A stretch of 64,000 nt of DNA from Chloroflexota bacterium (GTDB lineage: Bacteria > Chloroflexota > Dehalococcoidia > Tepidiformales > Tepidiformaceae): the NCBI GenBank assembly GCA_026705605.1, contig JAPPAK010000001.1, forward strand, positions 372,001 through 436,000, given 5' to 3'. How positions within the stretch are numbered: position 1 is the first letter of the stretch; every line of letters begins with the position of its first letter. Made by a program: the position numbers and the translations under genes. The notes beneath the pieces are model-generated. The model was not told the DNA's origin, searched no databases, and worked only from the letters and a program-made list of their open reading frames with translations. Of this stretch, positions 16,901 to 25,260 are shown piece by piece.

Positions 16901-18883
16901 CTAGCTCTCCAGCCAGATGTTGTGCGCCCGCCACATGCCGAACGAGGCCGTCTGGTCGCCGTCCGGCGGCGGGGGCAGTCCCTTCAACCGCGACCCGACC
17001 GCGACGTACTTGGTCGTCTGCGTCGGCAGCGGGAAGGTGCAGCAGTAGCGCGTGAAGATGCGCCGCTGCAGCTCCTTCAGGATCTCCGCCCGCTCGTCGT
17101 CGTCGGTGGTGGCCGCCTGGCGGTCGGCGTAGTCCTGCAGCTCCCTGGCGTAGGGGTGCGTGATCTCCAGCGCCGCGCGCACGGCCTCGCCCGCTTCCGA
17201 ACCGCCGTTTTCGGCGTAGTTCGGGTTGTCGGGGTTGACCCACGGGTCGGAGATGTTGACGCCCTTGTACCAGTTGCCGCCCCAGATGGCGCCGTAGCCG
17301 TCGGGCGTGTAGGCCACCAGTGCGTTCCAGTCCGGCATCGTCGAGACGGCGTTGTTGCCGGCGATGAAGAAGTGCCAGTCCTTGGTGCCGGTGGGGCCGT
17401 TCGCGGAGGCGATGTAGGTCGCCAGCTCGAGCGGGTTGTAGTTCACCGACACCCCGAGGGAGTCCTCGAAGCTCTGGCCGATGAACTGGACGTGGCTGTA
17501 GTCGGCAGACCAGGCCGCAACCGTCGTGTCGAGCTCGGGGAAGATCTCGGGGCCGTTGTTGGCCTCCCAGAGCTGGCGTGCGCCCTGGGGGTCGTACACC
17601 TGGTATTCGCGGATCTCCTCCTGGGAGAGCGCGTACTTCGGGAATGCGGTCGGGCTGACCGGTGCGCTGCGACGGCCCTCGCCGCTGAGAATGACGTCGA
17701 TGTAGCCGTCCCAGTCCATCGCCATCGAAAGGGCTTTCGAGAGCTCCGGATAGGGCGTCCACTTGGCCGCGGCGAGCTGGATCATGATCCCACCGTCGTC
17801 GATCGCCGGTCCGGTCAGGACGTTGACGTTCGGCTGGTCCGCCCACGCGTCGGCGTCGATCTTGGAGACCGCGCCCCAGTAGTCCGAGTCACCGGCGAGG
17901 AAGCGGGCCTGCCGCGCCGCGCCGTCGGTAATGATGACGTGCTCCATCGCGTCGATGTAGGGCATGTCGACGTTGTAGCGCGTCCCCGCAATCTGCTCGG
18001 GGTGCTCGTAGTAGTTCGGATTCCGCTTCAGCGTCATCCGCGTCTCCGACACGTCGTCGAACATGTACGGGCCGCTGCCCGCGTTGATGCCCGAGACCTG
18101 GCCCAGGTCGCCCGACTCCTCAGCCGCCAGACGCTCCGGCGAGACCACCACCAGGGAGGCGGCGGCGAAGGCGCGTGTGTTCGACGCGAACGCCTTGTTC
18201 TGGTTGATCCGCAGGGTAAGGTCGTCCGGCGTGTCGAACGTCGCGCCCTGGCTCTCGTCCATGAAGGAGAAGAACAGCTCGTTCACGTTCGAGCCGCGGT
18301 TGGCGCGGGAGTCCGGGTACCGCCTGAGGCTGATGTACCAGTCCTCCGAGTTCACCTCGCGTCCGCCCTCCGCCTCCGGGTTGAAGCGAACGCCCTCCCG
18401 CAGGTTGAAGACCAGCGTCTCCGGATCGACCTGCTCCCAGCTCTGAGCCGCATCCGGGTAGAACTCGTCGTTGGTGATCGAGAACGCCATCAGCTGGCTG
18501 TAGGTGGTCGACATCCCCTGCGGGAACGTGATCGTGATCGAGGGGTCGAAACCCGTCGGGTAGGCCACCAGGCTGTAGTTGAAGGTGCCGCCGTAGCGCG
18601 AGCGGTCCTCGGCGGCGGCCGCCTGCTCCTCAGGCTCGTCTGCAGGTTCGGCCTCGGCGGCCTGCGAATCCTCGGCCGGCTCATCGTCGTCGGCCGCTGC
18701 CGCCGCGGCCTGGGTGGCCGCAGCCTGCGTGGCCGCCGGAGCGGCTGCGTCGTCGTCATCGTCGTCGTCGCCGCAACCCGCGAGGATCGCGGCCGAGCCC
18801 GCGGCAAGCGTCGCTCCGCCTGCCAGCACGCGCCTCCGCGAGACGCGCCTGCGCCAGTATTTGCCCCAATAGCTTTCTTTCAC
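16901..18883 (-). CDS. Tat-exported lipoprotein, peptide ABC substrate-binding protein (copy 2 of 3)
   Basis: A 660-residue paralogue of the flanking copies with the same export signal (RRRVSRRRVLAGG), lipobox Cys37, Asp run and Ala/Asp/Glu-rich linker. The body matches family-5 solute-binding proteins (YPTGFDPSITITFP, WEQVDPETLVFNLREGVRFNPEAEGG, RNPNYYEHPEQ). A GTG start is chosen with GAGGAGG six to nine bases upstream. The C-terminal lobe shares 552 identical bases with copy 1, while parts of the N-terminal lobe are closest to copy 3 (for example 18314-18419 versus 20621-20727). The gene is therefore a mosaic of its neighbours. It has its own promoter-like leader and terminator and is probably transcribed alone. 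Confidence 0.9.
   Translation of the reverse strand: MKESYWGKYWRRRVSRRRVLAGGATLAAGSAAILAGCGDDDDDDDAAAPAATQAAATQAAAAAADDDEPAEDSQAAEAEPADEPEEQAAAAEDRSRYGGTFNYSLVAYPTGFDPSITITFPQGMSTTYSQLMAFSITNDEFYPDAAQSWEQVDPETLVFNLREGVRFNPEAEGGREVNSEDWYISLRRYPDSRANRGSNVNELFFSFMDESQGATFDTPDDLTLRINQNKAFASNTRAFAAASLVVVSPERLAAEESGDLGQVSGINAGSGPYMFDDVSETRMTLKRNPNYYEHPEQIAGTRYNVDMPYIDAMEHVIITDGAARQARFLAGDSDYWGAVSKIDADAWADQPNVNVLTGPAIDDGGIMIQLAAAKWTPYPELSKALSMAMDWDGYIDVILSGEGRRSAPVSPTAFPKYALSQEEIREYQVYDPQGARQLWEANNGPEIFPELDTTVAAWSADYSHVQFIGQSFEDSLGVSVNYNPLELATYIASANGPTGTKDWHFFIAGNNAVSTMPDWNALVAYTPDGYGAIWGGNWYKGVNISDPWVNPDNPNYAENGGSEAGEAVRAALEITHPYARELQDYADRQAATTDDDERAEILKELQRRIFTRYCCTFPLPTQTTKYVAVGSRLKGLPPPPDGDQTASFGMWRAHNIWLES
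17036..17587. repeat. 552-bp tract identical to 14857-15408 (copy B)
   Basis: Partner of the tract at 14857-15408, offset 2179, no mismatch found by eye. It encodes residues about 433-616 of binding-protein copy 2. Copy 3 differs at many third positions in the same part. Confidence 0.85.
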
Positions 18884-18970
18884 GTCGTTCCTCCTCTCGG
18901 GCTACTCCCGCGCAGCCCGCAAGCGAACCTGCATCAAATTCGAGACACATAGCCCCGATGCAGATTCGCC

Positions 18971-18989
18971 ATTCTACTCACGGTGTCAA
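18971..18989 (-). promoter_or_regulatory. Conserved TTGACA-N7-TAGAAT element upstream of binding-protein copy 2
   Basis: On the minus strand TTGACA, 7 bases and TAGAAT are followed by GGCGAATCTGCAT; the GTG start is 87 bases further. Copy 3 has TTGACG-N7-TAGAAT with similar downstream DNA. The 7-base gap is too short for an ordinary sigma70 promoter, so TAGAAT is probably the -10 and TTGAC something else. Confidence 0.45.
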
Positions 18990-19141
18990 TGGGAATCGCG
19001 ACCTCGGCAAACGGGGGATCGGTGCCCCTGGCTGGCCTCCGGCATGTGGCCGAATCCCGCCATGATGGCGGGTCCACACGCTGGCTGGCTGGCGCTCACC
19101 CTGGGGCTGTATCGCTCTACGCTCTGCCGCGTTCCACGCAG

Positions 19142-19170
19142 AACGCCGCCCCCGAGCGGGGGGCGGCGTC
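19142..19170 (-). terminator. GC-rich hairpin, probable terminator after binding-protein copy 3
   Basis: A stem AACGCCGCCCCC / GGGGGGCGGCGTC with a GAGC-type loop lies about 38 bases after the stop at 19208. It belongs to the same stem family as those at 12623 and 16840, but there is no clear T-run. Confidence 0.55.
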
Positions 19171-19207
19171 GGTGGGGCCTTCTGGCCGGTGCGATGCTGG
19201 TCGGGAC

Positions 19208-21187
19208 TTAGCTCTCCAGCCAGATGTTGTGCGCCCGCCACATGCCGAACGCTGCCGTCTGATCGCCGTCCGGCGGCGGCGCCAGGCCCTTCAGGCGCGA
19301 GCCCACCGCCACGTACTTCGTCGTGGGCGTTGGGAGCGGCAAGGTGCAGCAGTAGCGCGAGAAGATGCGATGCTGCAGCTCCTTCAGGATCTCCGCCCGC
19401 TCGTCGTCGTCGAACGTGGCCGCCTGCCGGTCCGCATAGTCCTGCAACTCCCGCGCGTACGGGTGCGTGACCTCCAGCGCCGCGCGAACCCTCTCGCCGT
19501 CCGGACCGCCGCCGTTCTCGGCGTAGTTCGGATTGTCGGGGTTGACCCACGGGTCGGAGATGTTGACGCCCTTGTACCAGTTGCCGCCCCAGATGGCGCC
19601 GTAGCCGTCGGGCGTGTAGGCCACCAGCGCGTTCCAGTCGGGCATCGTCGCGACGGCGTTGTTGCCGGCGATGAAGAAGTGCCAGTCCTTCGTGCCGGTG
19701 GGTCCGTTCGCCGAGGCGATGAACGTCGCCAGCTCGAGCGGGTTGTAGTTGACCTTCACCCCGAGGGAGTCCTCGAAGCTCTGCCCGATGAACTGCGTAT
19801 TGGGGAATGCCGCGACCCAGGCAGGGACGGTTGTATCCAGCTCGGGGAAGATTTCCGGACCGTTGTTGGCCTCCCACAGCTGGCGGGCGCCCTGCGGGTC
19901 GTACACCTGGTACTGCTTGATTTCTTCCTGGGAGAGCCCGTACTTGGGGAACGCCGTCGGGCTCACGGGAGCGCTGTAGCGCCCCTCGCCGCCCAATACG
20001 ACATCGATGTAGCCGTCCCAGTCCATCGCCATCGAGAGCGCCTTCGAGAGCTCCGGATAGGGCGTCCACTTCGCCGCCGCCAGCTGGATCATGATGCTGC
20101 CGTCGTCGATCGCCGGGCCGGTCTGGATGTTGACGCTTGGCTGGCCTTCCCACTGCTCCGCGGTGATCTTGTCGACGGGGCCGTAGTAGTCGGCGTCGCC
20201 GGCAAGGAAGCGCGCCTGGGAAGCAGCGCCGTCCGTGATGATGACCGTTTCCATCTCGTCGATGTACGGCATGTCCCGGTTGAAGCGCGTTCCCGCAATG
20301 TCCTCCGGATGCTCGTAGTAGTTCGGGTTCCGCTTCATCGAGATCCGCGTCTCCGACACGTTGTCGAACATGTACGGACCCGAGCCTGCGTTGATGCCGG
20401 AGACCTGGCCGAGGTCGCCCGACTCCTCCGCCGCCAGGCGCTCAGGCGAAACCACCACGAGCGAGGCTGCCGCGAACGCGCGTGTGTTCGAGGCGAAGGG
20501 CTTGTTCTGGTTGATTCGCAGGGTCAGGTCGTCCGGCGTGTCGAAAGTCGCGCCCTGGCTCTCGTCCATGAACGAGAAGAAGAGCTCGTTTACGTTCGAG
20601 CCGCGGTTGGCGCGGGAATCGGGGTACCGCCTGAGGCTGATGTACCAGTCCTCCGAGTTCACCTCGCGTCCGCCCTCCGCCTCCGGGTTGAAGCGAACGC
20701 CCTCCCGCAGGTTGAAGACCAGCGTCGTCTCATCGACCTGCTCCCAGCTCTGCGCCGCGTCCGGGTAGAACTGATCCTCGACGATCGAGTACGCCATCAT
20801 CTGGCTGTAGCTCGTTGCCATGCCGAACGGGAACGTGATCGTGATCGAGGGGTCGAAGCCGGTCGGGTAGGCCGGGTAGGTGTAGTTCAGCTTGCCGCCG
20901 TAGCGCGAACGGTCCTCGACGGCCGCGGCCTGCTCTTCGGGCTCATCCGCAGCTGTGTCCTGGGCCGCGCTGTCCTCGGCCGGCTCATCGTCGTCAGCGG
21001 CTGCCGCCGCGGCCTGGGTGGCCGCGGCCTGGGTGGCCGCCGGAGCAGCTGCGTCGTCGTCATCATCGTCGTCGCCGCAACCCGCGAGGATCGCGGCAGA
21101 GCCGGCCGCGAGCGTCGCTCCGCCCGCCAGCACGCGCCTCCGCGAGACCCGCCTGCGCCAGTACTTGCCCCAATAGCTTTCCTTCAC
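19208..21187 (-). CDS. Tat-exported lipoprotein, peptide ABC substrate-binding protein (copy 3 of 3)
   Basis: A 659-residue family-5 solute-binding protein with the same Tat/lipobox leader (Cys37) and Asp run as copies 1 and 2. The fold blocks are SRYGGKLNYTYPAYPTGFDP, ETTLVFNLREGVRF, INAGSGPYMFDNVSETRISMKRN and SFEDSLGVKVNYNPLELATFIASANG. Differences from copies 1/2 concentrate in segments likely to line the pocket, for example VPAWVAAFPNTQFIG in place of VAAWSADYSHVQFIG. The GTG start has AGGAGGAATGAC before it. It is the most upstream gene of the peptide-import cluster. Confidence 0.9.
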   Translation of the reverse strand: MKESYWGKYWRRRVSRRRVLAGGATLAAGSAAILAGCGDDDDDDDAAAPAATQAAATQAAAAAADDDEPAEDSAAQDTAADEPEEQAAAVEDRSRYGGKLNYTYPAYPTGFDPSITITFPFGMATSYSQMMAYSIVEDQFYPDAAQSWEQVDETTLVFNLREGVRFNPEAEGGREVNSEDWYISLRRYPDSRANRGSNVNELFFSFMDESQGATFDTPDDLTLRINQNKPFASNTRAFAAASLVVVSPERLAAEESGDLGQVSGINAGSGPYMFDNVSETRISMKRNPNYYEHPEDIAGTRFNRDMPYIDEMETVIITDGAASQARFLAGDADYYGPVDKITAEQWEGQPSVNIQTGPAIDDGSIMIQLAAAKWTPYPELSKALSMAMDWDGYIDVVLGGEGRYSAPVSPTAFPKYGLSQEEIKQYQVYDPQGARQLWEANNGPEIFPELDTTVPAWVAAFPNTQFIGQSFEDSLGVKVNYNPLELATFIASANGPTGTKDWHFFIAGNNAVATMPDWNALVAYTPDGYGAIWGGNWYKGVNISDPWVNPDNPNYAENGGGPDGERVRAALEVTHPYARELQDYADRQAATFDDDERAEILKELQHRIFSRYCCTLPLPTPTTKYVAVGSRLKGLAPPPDGDQTAAFGMWRAHNIWLES

Positions 21188-21274
21188 GTCATTCCTCCTT
21201 TAGGGCTGCTCCCGCGCAGCCTTTAAGCGACCCTGCACCAAATTCGGGACATATGCCCGCAATGCAGATGCGTC

Positions 21275-21293
21275 ATTCTACCCATGCCGTCAA
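21275..21293 (-). promoter_or_regulatory. Conserved TTGACG-N7-TAGAAT element upstream of binding-protein copy 3
   Basis: Same layout as at 18971-18989: TTGACG, 7 bases, TAGAAT, then GACGCATCTGCATTG, and 87 bases to the GTG. The leader is well conserved between copies 2 and 3, including a CCGAATTTGG-like part. Confidence 0.45.
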
Positions 21294-21330
21294 CGGGAGT
21301 CGCGCGCCGGAAATCGGCGAGGAGCGGCCC

Positions 21331-22551
21331 CTAGCTGGCGTCCGGGGTGTTGTCGAATCCCGCGGTGATGGGCGTGTCGATGCGCTGCCCGCGCGCGCCG
21401 TTGGGGCTGTACCCCTCCACCACTTCGCCGAGCGCCTGGCGTTCCGCTGCTGCTGGGATCTCCTCCGGCTGCCCCGGAGCCGAGGCCACATGCAGCGTCT
21501 GCGTCGGGAAGGCGAACTCGACCCCGAGGTCCTCCGCCAACCGCATGATGTCGAGGTTGAGCACGTGCCGCGTGCGCAGCTCGTCGTTCCAGTTCGGCGC
21601 GTTGATGAAGCAGTACACCAGCACGTCGAGCGTGGAAGCGCCGAACCCGTGGAACTCGACGATGTAGTAGTCCTTGCGCATCCCCGGATTCGCCCGGATC
21701 AACGCCCGCACGCCCTCCACAAACGCCTGCACCTGGTCCGGAGTCGTGTGGTAGGCGAGTCCCAGCGTCGTCTTGTAGCGCCGCCACTGCCGCAGCCCCA
21801 TGTTGTCCACGTGCGTGTCGACGATGCGCGCGTTCGGCACCGTCACCACCGAGTTGTAGAAGGTGCGCACGCGCGAGGAGCGGAAGCCCACGTGCTCGAC
21901 CGTCCCTTCGATGTCGTTCATCACCACCCAGTCCCCCACCTGGAACGGCCGGTCGGCGAATATCGTGACGCCCCCGAGCAGGTTGCGGATCGTGTCCTGC
22001 GCGGCCAGCGCCACCGCCAGGCCCCCGAGCCCGAGGCCCGCCAGCAGCGAGGTCACGTTCACGCCCAGGTTGCCCAGCACGAACACCGCCCCGATCAGCA
22101 CCACAACGCCCTTCAGGGCCGAGCTCACCAACGGCACGAGTTGGTCGTCGAACCGGCTCTCCGTTGCATCCGCCCGCCGCTCGAGCACGTCTGTCAGGAC
22201 GTCGACGCCGCGGAAGCCGAGCACCACCAGCGCCCCCGCCCCGAACAGGCTCGCGATCTGGTTCACGACGTTCTCGACGCTCGACTCGAAGCCCAGCGTG
22301 GGAAAGCCGAGGATGACCGTGATGGCCGTGATCAGCGCCAGCGTCGCTCGTCCCAGGCGCCCCCGCTCCTTGTCCCAGAACTCCCGGTCAGCCCCGCGGA
22401 GTCGCGCCCGCACGTACAGCCTCAGCGCCTGCGACACCACCACGTGCACCGCCCCCGCCACCAGGATCAGGACCCCGATGCCGATGAACTGCTCGACTTC
22501 GATCCCGATGTACGTATCCTCGAACCAGTCCGGCGTCAGAAACAGGGGCAC
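21331..22551 (-). CDS. Small-conductance mechanosensitive channel (MscS family)
   Basis: This 406-residue membrane protein opens under membrane tension to release solutes after osmotic downshock. It has an N-terminal helix (IGVLILVAGAVHVVVSQAL), then three or four more. The pore helix follows, rich in Gly and Ala (LLAGLGLGGLAVALAAQDTIRNLLGGV), and runs into the beta domain (FADRPFQVGDWVVMNDIEGTVEHVGFRSSRVRTF). The C-terminal cytosolic cage domain ends with a loose tail. The GTG start has GGAGG five bases before it. It stands alone between the peptide-import cluster and a divergent VOC gene. Confidence 0.93.
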   Translation of the reverse strand: MPLFLTPDWFEDTYIGIEVEQFIGIGVLILVAGAVHVVVSQALRLYVRARLRGADREFWDKERGRLGRATLALITAITVILGFPTLGFESSVENVVNQIASLFGAGALVVLGFRGVDVLTDVLERRADATESRFDDQLVPLVSSALKGVVVLIGAVFVLGNLGVNVTSLLAGLGLGGLAVALAAQDTIRNLLGGVTIFADRPFQVGDWVVMNDIEGTVEHVGFRSSRVRTFYNSVVTVPNARIVDTHVDNMGLRQWRRYKTTLGLAYHTTPDQVQAFVEGVRALIRANPGMRKDYYIVEFHGFGASTLDVLVYCFINAPNWNDELRTRHVLNLDIMRLAEDLGVEFAFPTQTLHVASAPGQPEEIPAAAERQALGEVVEGYSPNGARGQRIDTPITAGFDNTPDAS

Positions 22552-22631
22552 GGCGTCCTCCGGTACGCCGTTAGCCTATCATTTGCTAAGGCGCACTAGC
22601 ACATACGCAAGAAACAGCACGGAGCCACCAG

Positions 22632-23162
22632 ATGCCCCACCGCCCCTTCGTCCAGCTTGCCTACCACGTCCCCGACATCTTCGAGGCTGCCAAGCGCTGG
22701 GCCGCCGAGCGCGGCGCCGGGCCCTTCTATATCAACGAGCACATCCCGGTTGAGAAGGCCCTCTACCGTGGCCGGGCCGGTGAGTTCGACCATTCCTCCG
22801 CCTACGGCCAGCTCGGCTCCGTCATGCTCGAGCTCGTCCAGCAGAACAACGACGGCCCTTCCGGCATCCGCGACATGTACGCCCCCGACGAGCAGGGGCT
22901 CCACCACTGCGCCACCATCGTCCCCGACTTCAAGGACGAGCTCGCTCGCTACGAGGATCTCGGTTTCACCGTCGCCAACGAATTCTGGCTCCCCGGCGGC
23001 ATGCAGTTCGCCTTCATCGATACCGTCTCCGTCTACGGACACATGGTCGAGGTCTACGAGGGCCAGCCGGGGTTGCTCCAGTTCTACGAGTTGATCGCCG
23101 CCGCCGCCCAGGGTTGGGACGGCTCCGACCCCATCCGCTTCGTCGCCGATATGAACCGTTAG
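22632..23162 (+). CDS. VOC (glyoxalase/dioxygenase superfamily) protein
   Basis: The 176-residue protein has two beta-alpha-beta-beta-beta modules: FVQLAYHVPDIFEAAKRWAAERGAGPF and GLHHCATIVPDFKDELARYEDLGF. Likely metal ligands are His in GLHHCATIV and Glu in GHMVEVYE. It resembles the methylmalonyl-CoA epimerase/dioxygenase part of the superfamily, but the reaction cannot be named. The ATG is preceded by GGAG 8-9 bases away. It converges with the MBL hydrolase; only four bases separate the stops. Confidence 0.82.
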   Translation: MPHRPFVQLAYHVPDIFEAAKRWAAERGAGPFYINEHIPVEKALYRGRAGEFDHSSAYGQLGSVMLELVQQNNDGPSGIRDMYAPDEQGLHHCATIVPDFKDELARYEDLGFTVANEFWLPGGMQFAFIDTVSVYGHMVEVYEGQPGLLQFYELIAAAAQGWDGSDPIRFVADMNR

Positions 23163-23166
23163 CCGG

Positions 23167-23919
23167 TTACGGCGCCGCCCCCGGCATGATCCAGGTCGAG
23201 GGCGGAACCGCCTCGAAGCGCAGGCCTTCGCGGTCCGGCTCCAGGTTCGTGATCGTCAGCGCGAACGGCTCCAGGTAGTCCGCCTCCCCGTCCACCACCC
23301 GGAAGGGACGGTCGTGCCCCGGGTAGATGTTCTCCGCGGCGCTCAGCCCCTTGGCCACGCTCTCCCGAGCCTGCGTGAGCGACCCGAACACGATCGGCGG
23401 CTGCCGCGACTCCAGCACCCAGCTTGAATGCACCGCGTCTCCGGATACGAGGGCCGTCCCCGCCGCCGTCTCCACCACCAGCCCGATGCTCCCCACCGAA
23501 TGCCCCGGCAACTCGATCACGCGCACGCCCGGCGCGACCTCGTCCCCCTCAGCCACCTCCTGAAGCTGATGCGTCTCCAGGGCGAGCCCGGTCCAGTACG
23601 GTGTCGCCCAGTCGTTCTCGTGCGGCGCGCTCGCGTAGCTGCGCTCCCGCGGATGCAGCAGCACCGGCGCCTCCGGAAACCGATCGAAGTTCTGGGCGTG
23701 GTCCCAGTGCGCGTGCGTCAGCACGACAGCGTCGATGTCCGCCTCCGTGAGCCCCCGCTGCTCCAGCGCCAGGCTCAGCTCCCGGCGCCGCCCCACGTGC
23801 GCCGGATCGACCAGGATCAGACGCCCCTCCGATTCCACCAGCGTCACCGAGCAGAACGCGGGCCGCCCCTGGTTGGTCGAGAACGAGAAACCGTGCAGGA
23901 GAACGTCCACGGTAGCCAT
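23167..23919 (-). CDS. MBL-fold metallo-hydrolase
   Basis: A 250-residue metallo-beta-lactamase-fold hydrolase with the zinc motif THAHWDHAQNF, the later His in LPGHSVGSIG, Asp in SGDAVHSSW and His in YPGHDRPF. It resembles lactonase or hydrolase types, and the substrate is unknown. The frame is open 57 codons further upstream, but the ATG at 23919 is chosen. It is where homology-like sequence (ATVDVLLHGFSF) begins, and TAGGCT lies 7 bases before it, so the message is likely leaderless. Confidence 0.85.
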   Translation of the reverse strand: MATVDVLLHGFSFSTNQGRPAFCSVTLVESEGRLILVDPAHVGRRRELSLALEQRGLTEADIDAVVLTHAHWDHAQNFDRFPEAPVLLHPRERSYASAPHENDWATPYWTGLALETHQLQEVAEGDEVAPGVRVIELPGHSVGSIGLVVETAAGTALVSGDAVHSSWVLESRQPPIVFGSLTQARESVAKGLSAAENIYPGHDRPFRVVDGEADYLEPFALTITNLEPDREGLRFEAVPPSTWIMPGAAP

Positions 23920-23926
23920 GAGCCGG

Positions 23927-23932
23927 AGCCTA
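23927..23932 (-). promoter_or_regulatory. -10 element of a probable leaderless promoter (MBL hydrolase)
   Basis: TAGGCT on the minus strand, 7 bases, then ATG at 23919, with no ribosome binding site. Confidence 0.45.
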
Positions 23933-23992
23933 CGCCGCTGCCGCCCGCGCTGCGTACAATCGGGCGTGCGGCCCGCCGCCGCCGGAGGCCCC

Positions 23993-25201
23993 ATGAGCCG
24001 GGAACAGTTGATTGAAATGGCCCGTCGCGAGGTCGAGAACCTCGCCGCCGATCGCATCGATCTGGCCGACGACGTCTTCAGGATGCCCACGAGCGCCTAC
24101 TACGACCCCGACCGCTGGCGCCTCGAGGTCGACCGCATCTTCAAGCGGCTTCCCCTCGCCCTCGGTTTCTCCTGCGAACTGCCCGATCCCGGCGACTACC
24201 GCTCCCTCGAGGTCTGCGGCGTGCCCGTCCTCATGGCGCGCGACATTGACGGCGAGGTTCGCGCCTTCGTGAACATGTGCAGTCACCGTGGCGCCATCGT
24301 GGTCGATGAAGGCCGCGGCAACTCGCGCGGCTTCCGCTGCCCCTACCACGCCTGGAGCTACGACCTCCAGGGCAACCTCGTCTCCATCTTCGACTCCGAT
24401 AACTTCGGCGATGTCGACAAGTCCTGCTACGGCCTCACGCCCCTTCCCTGCTCCGAGCGCGCCGGCCTCGTCTGGGTCACCCTCAACCCCTCCTCCGATG
24501 TCGACATCGACCTCTTCCTCGCGGGCTATGACGAGATGCTCGACCACCTCGGCTTCGCCGACTGCCATGTCATCGGCCGCCAGAACCTCGACGGCCCCAA
24601 CTGGAAGGTCGCCTACGACGGCTACCGGGACCTCTACCACATCCCCATCCTCCACCGGAACAGCTTCGGCCCGGACTCCGCCTACCAGCCCGACTACTAC
24701 GCCTGGGGGTCGCACGTGCGCATGGTGTCCCCCACCCGTTTCACACGCGCTGCGGACCTCCCCGAGGACCAGTGGCAGCTGGAGGATCTGACCCCCGGCA
24801 TCTGGACCATCTTCCCCAACATCTCTATCGCCGGGGGCCGCGGCTCCGCCGCCTACGACGGCCAGGGCGGCGCCACCCCCTTCATGGTCTCCCAGATGTT
24901 CCCCGGCAAGACGCCCGAGGAGTCCGTCACCATCCAGAACTTCCTCCTCCCCGAGGAGCCCGACCCCGACGACGAAGAGCGCTACGCCGAGATCATGAAG
25001 ATGTACTTCGATGTGGTCGGCGACGAGGACTACTACACCGGTTTCCGCGTGCAGCGCGCCCTCAAGACCGGCGCCAAGGACCACAACCTCTTCGGCCGCA
25101 ACGAGGGTGGCGGGCAGATGTTCCACAAGTGGGTCCAGGCCCTCATCGACACCGAGGACAAGGACCTGAACGCCCTCCTCGAGCGCGGGGTCGAGGTCTG
25201 A
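23993..25201 (+). CDS. Rieske non-heme iron oxygenase, large (alpha) subunit
   Basis: A 402-residue ring-hydroxylating-type oxygenase. The Rieske [2Fe-2S] ligands are Cys96-x-His98 (NMCSHRG) and Cys116-x2-His119 (RCPYHAW). The mononuclear iron site is marked by Asp209, His216 and His221 in VAYDGYRDLYHIPILHRN. Such enzymes add oxygen to aromatic rings or remove methyl groups, using electrons from a separate reductase. No reductase or small beta subunit lies nearby, so it may be a homo-oligomeric type. The start ATG has GGAGG 6 bases upstream; the longer frame antisense to the MBL gene is a shadow. Confidence 0.92.
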   Translation: MSREQLIEMARREVENLAADRIDLADDVFRMPTSAYYDPDRWRLEVDRIFKRLPLALGFSCELPDPGDYRSLEVCGVPVLMARDIDGEVRAFVNMCSHRGAIVVDEGRGNSRGFRCPYHAWSYDLQGNLVSIFDSDNFGDVDKSCYGLTPLPCSERAGLVWVTLNPSSDVDIDLFLAGYDEMLDHLGFADCHVIGRQNLDGPNWKVAYDGYRDLYHIPILHRNSFGPDSAYQPDYYAWGSHVRMVSPTRFTRAADLPEDQWQLEDLTPGIWTIFPNISIAGGRGSAAYDGQGGATPFMVSQMFPGKTPEESVTIQNFLLPEEPDPDDEERYAEIMKMYFDVVGDEDYYTGFRVQRALKTGAKDHNLFGRNEGGGQMFHKWVQALIDTEDKDLNALLERGVEV

Positions 25202-25229
25202 CGCCGGCCCGGACGATGTAGGCTTGCCC

Positions 25230-25248
25230 GCGCGAGCTCGACTCGCGC
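25230..25248 (+). other. Small inverted repeat in the leader of the ThDP enzyme gene
   Basis: GCGCGAG and CTCGCGC are separated by 5 bases, 13 bases before the ATG at 25261. It could be an mRNA hairpin or an operator. A TAGGCT hexamer precedes it at 25219-25224. Confidence 0.3.
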
Positions 25249-25260
25249 AGGGGTGTCGTC

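Larger units (their letters stand above)
18884..19207. other. 324-base intergenic region between binding-protein copies 3 and 2
   Basis: It holds the 5' leader of copy 2 (18884-18990), a stretch around 18991-19140 with no coding signal or motif I recognise, and the terminator of copy 3 near 19142-19170. No RNA gene is visible. Confidence 0.6.

Noticed and set aside
16802..18952. A 716-codon open frame on the plus strand, and similar ones at 14701-16455 and 18983-21226
   Set aside because: They are antisense shadows of the three binding-protein genes, lacking ribosome sites and domain-like sequence; the high GC content keeps such frames open.
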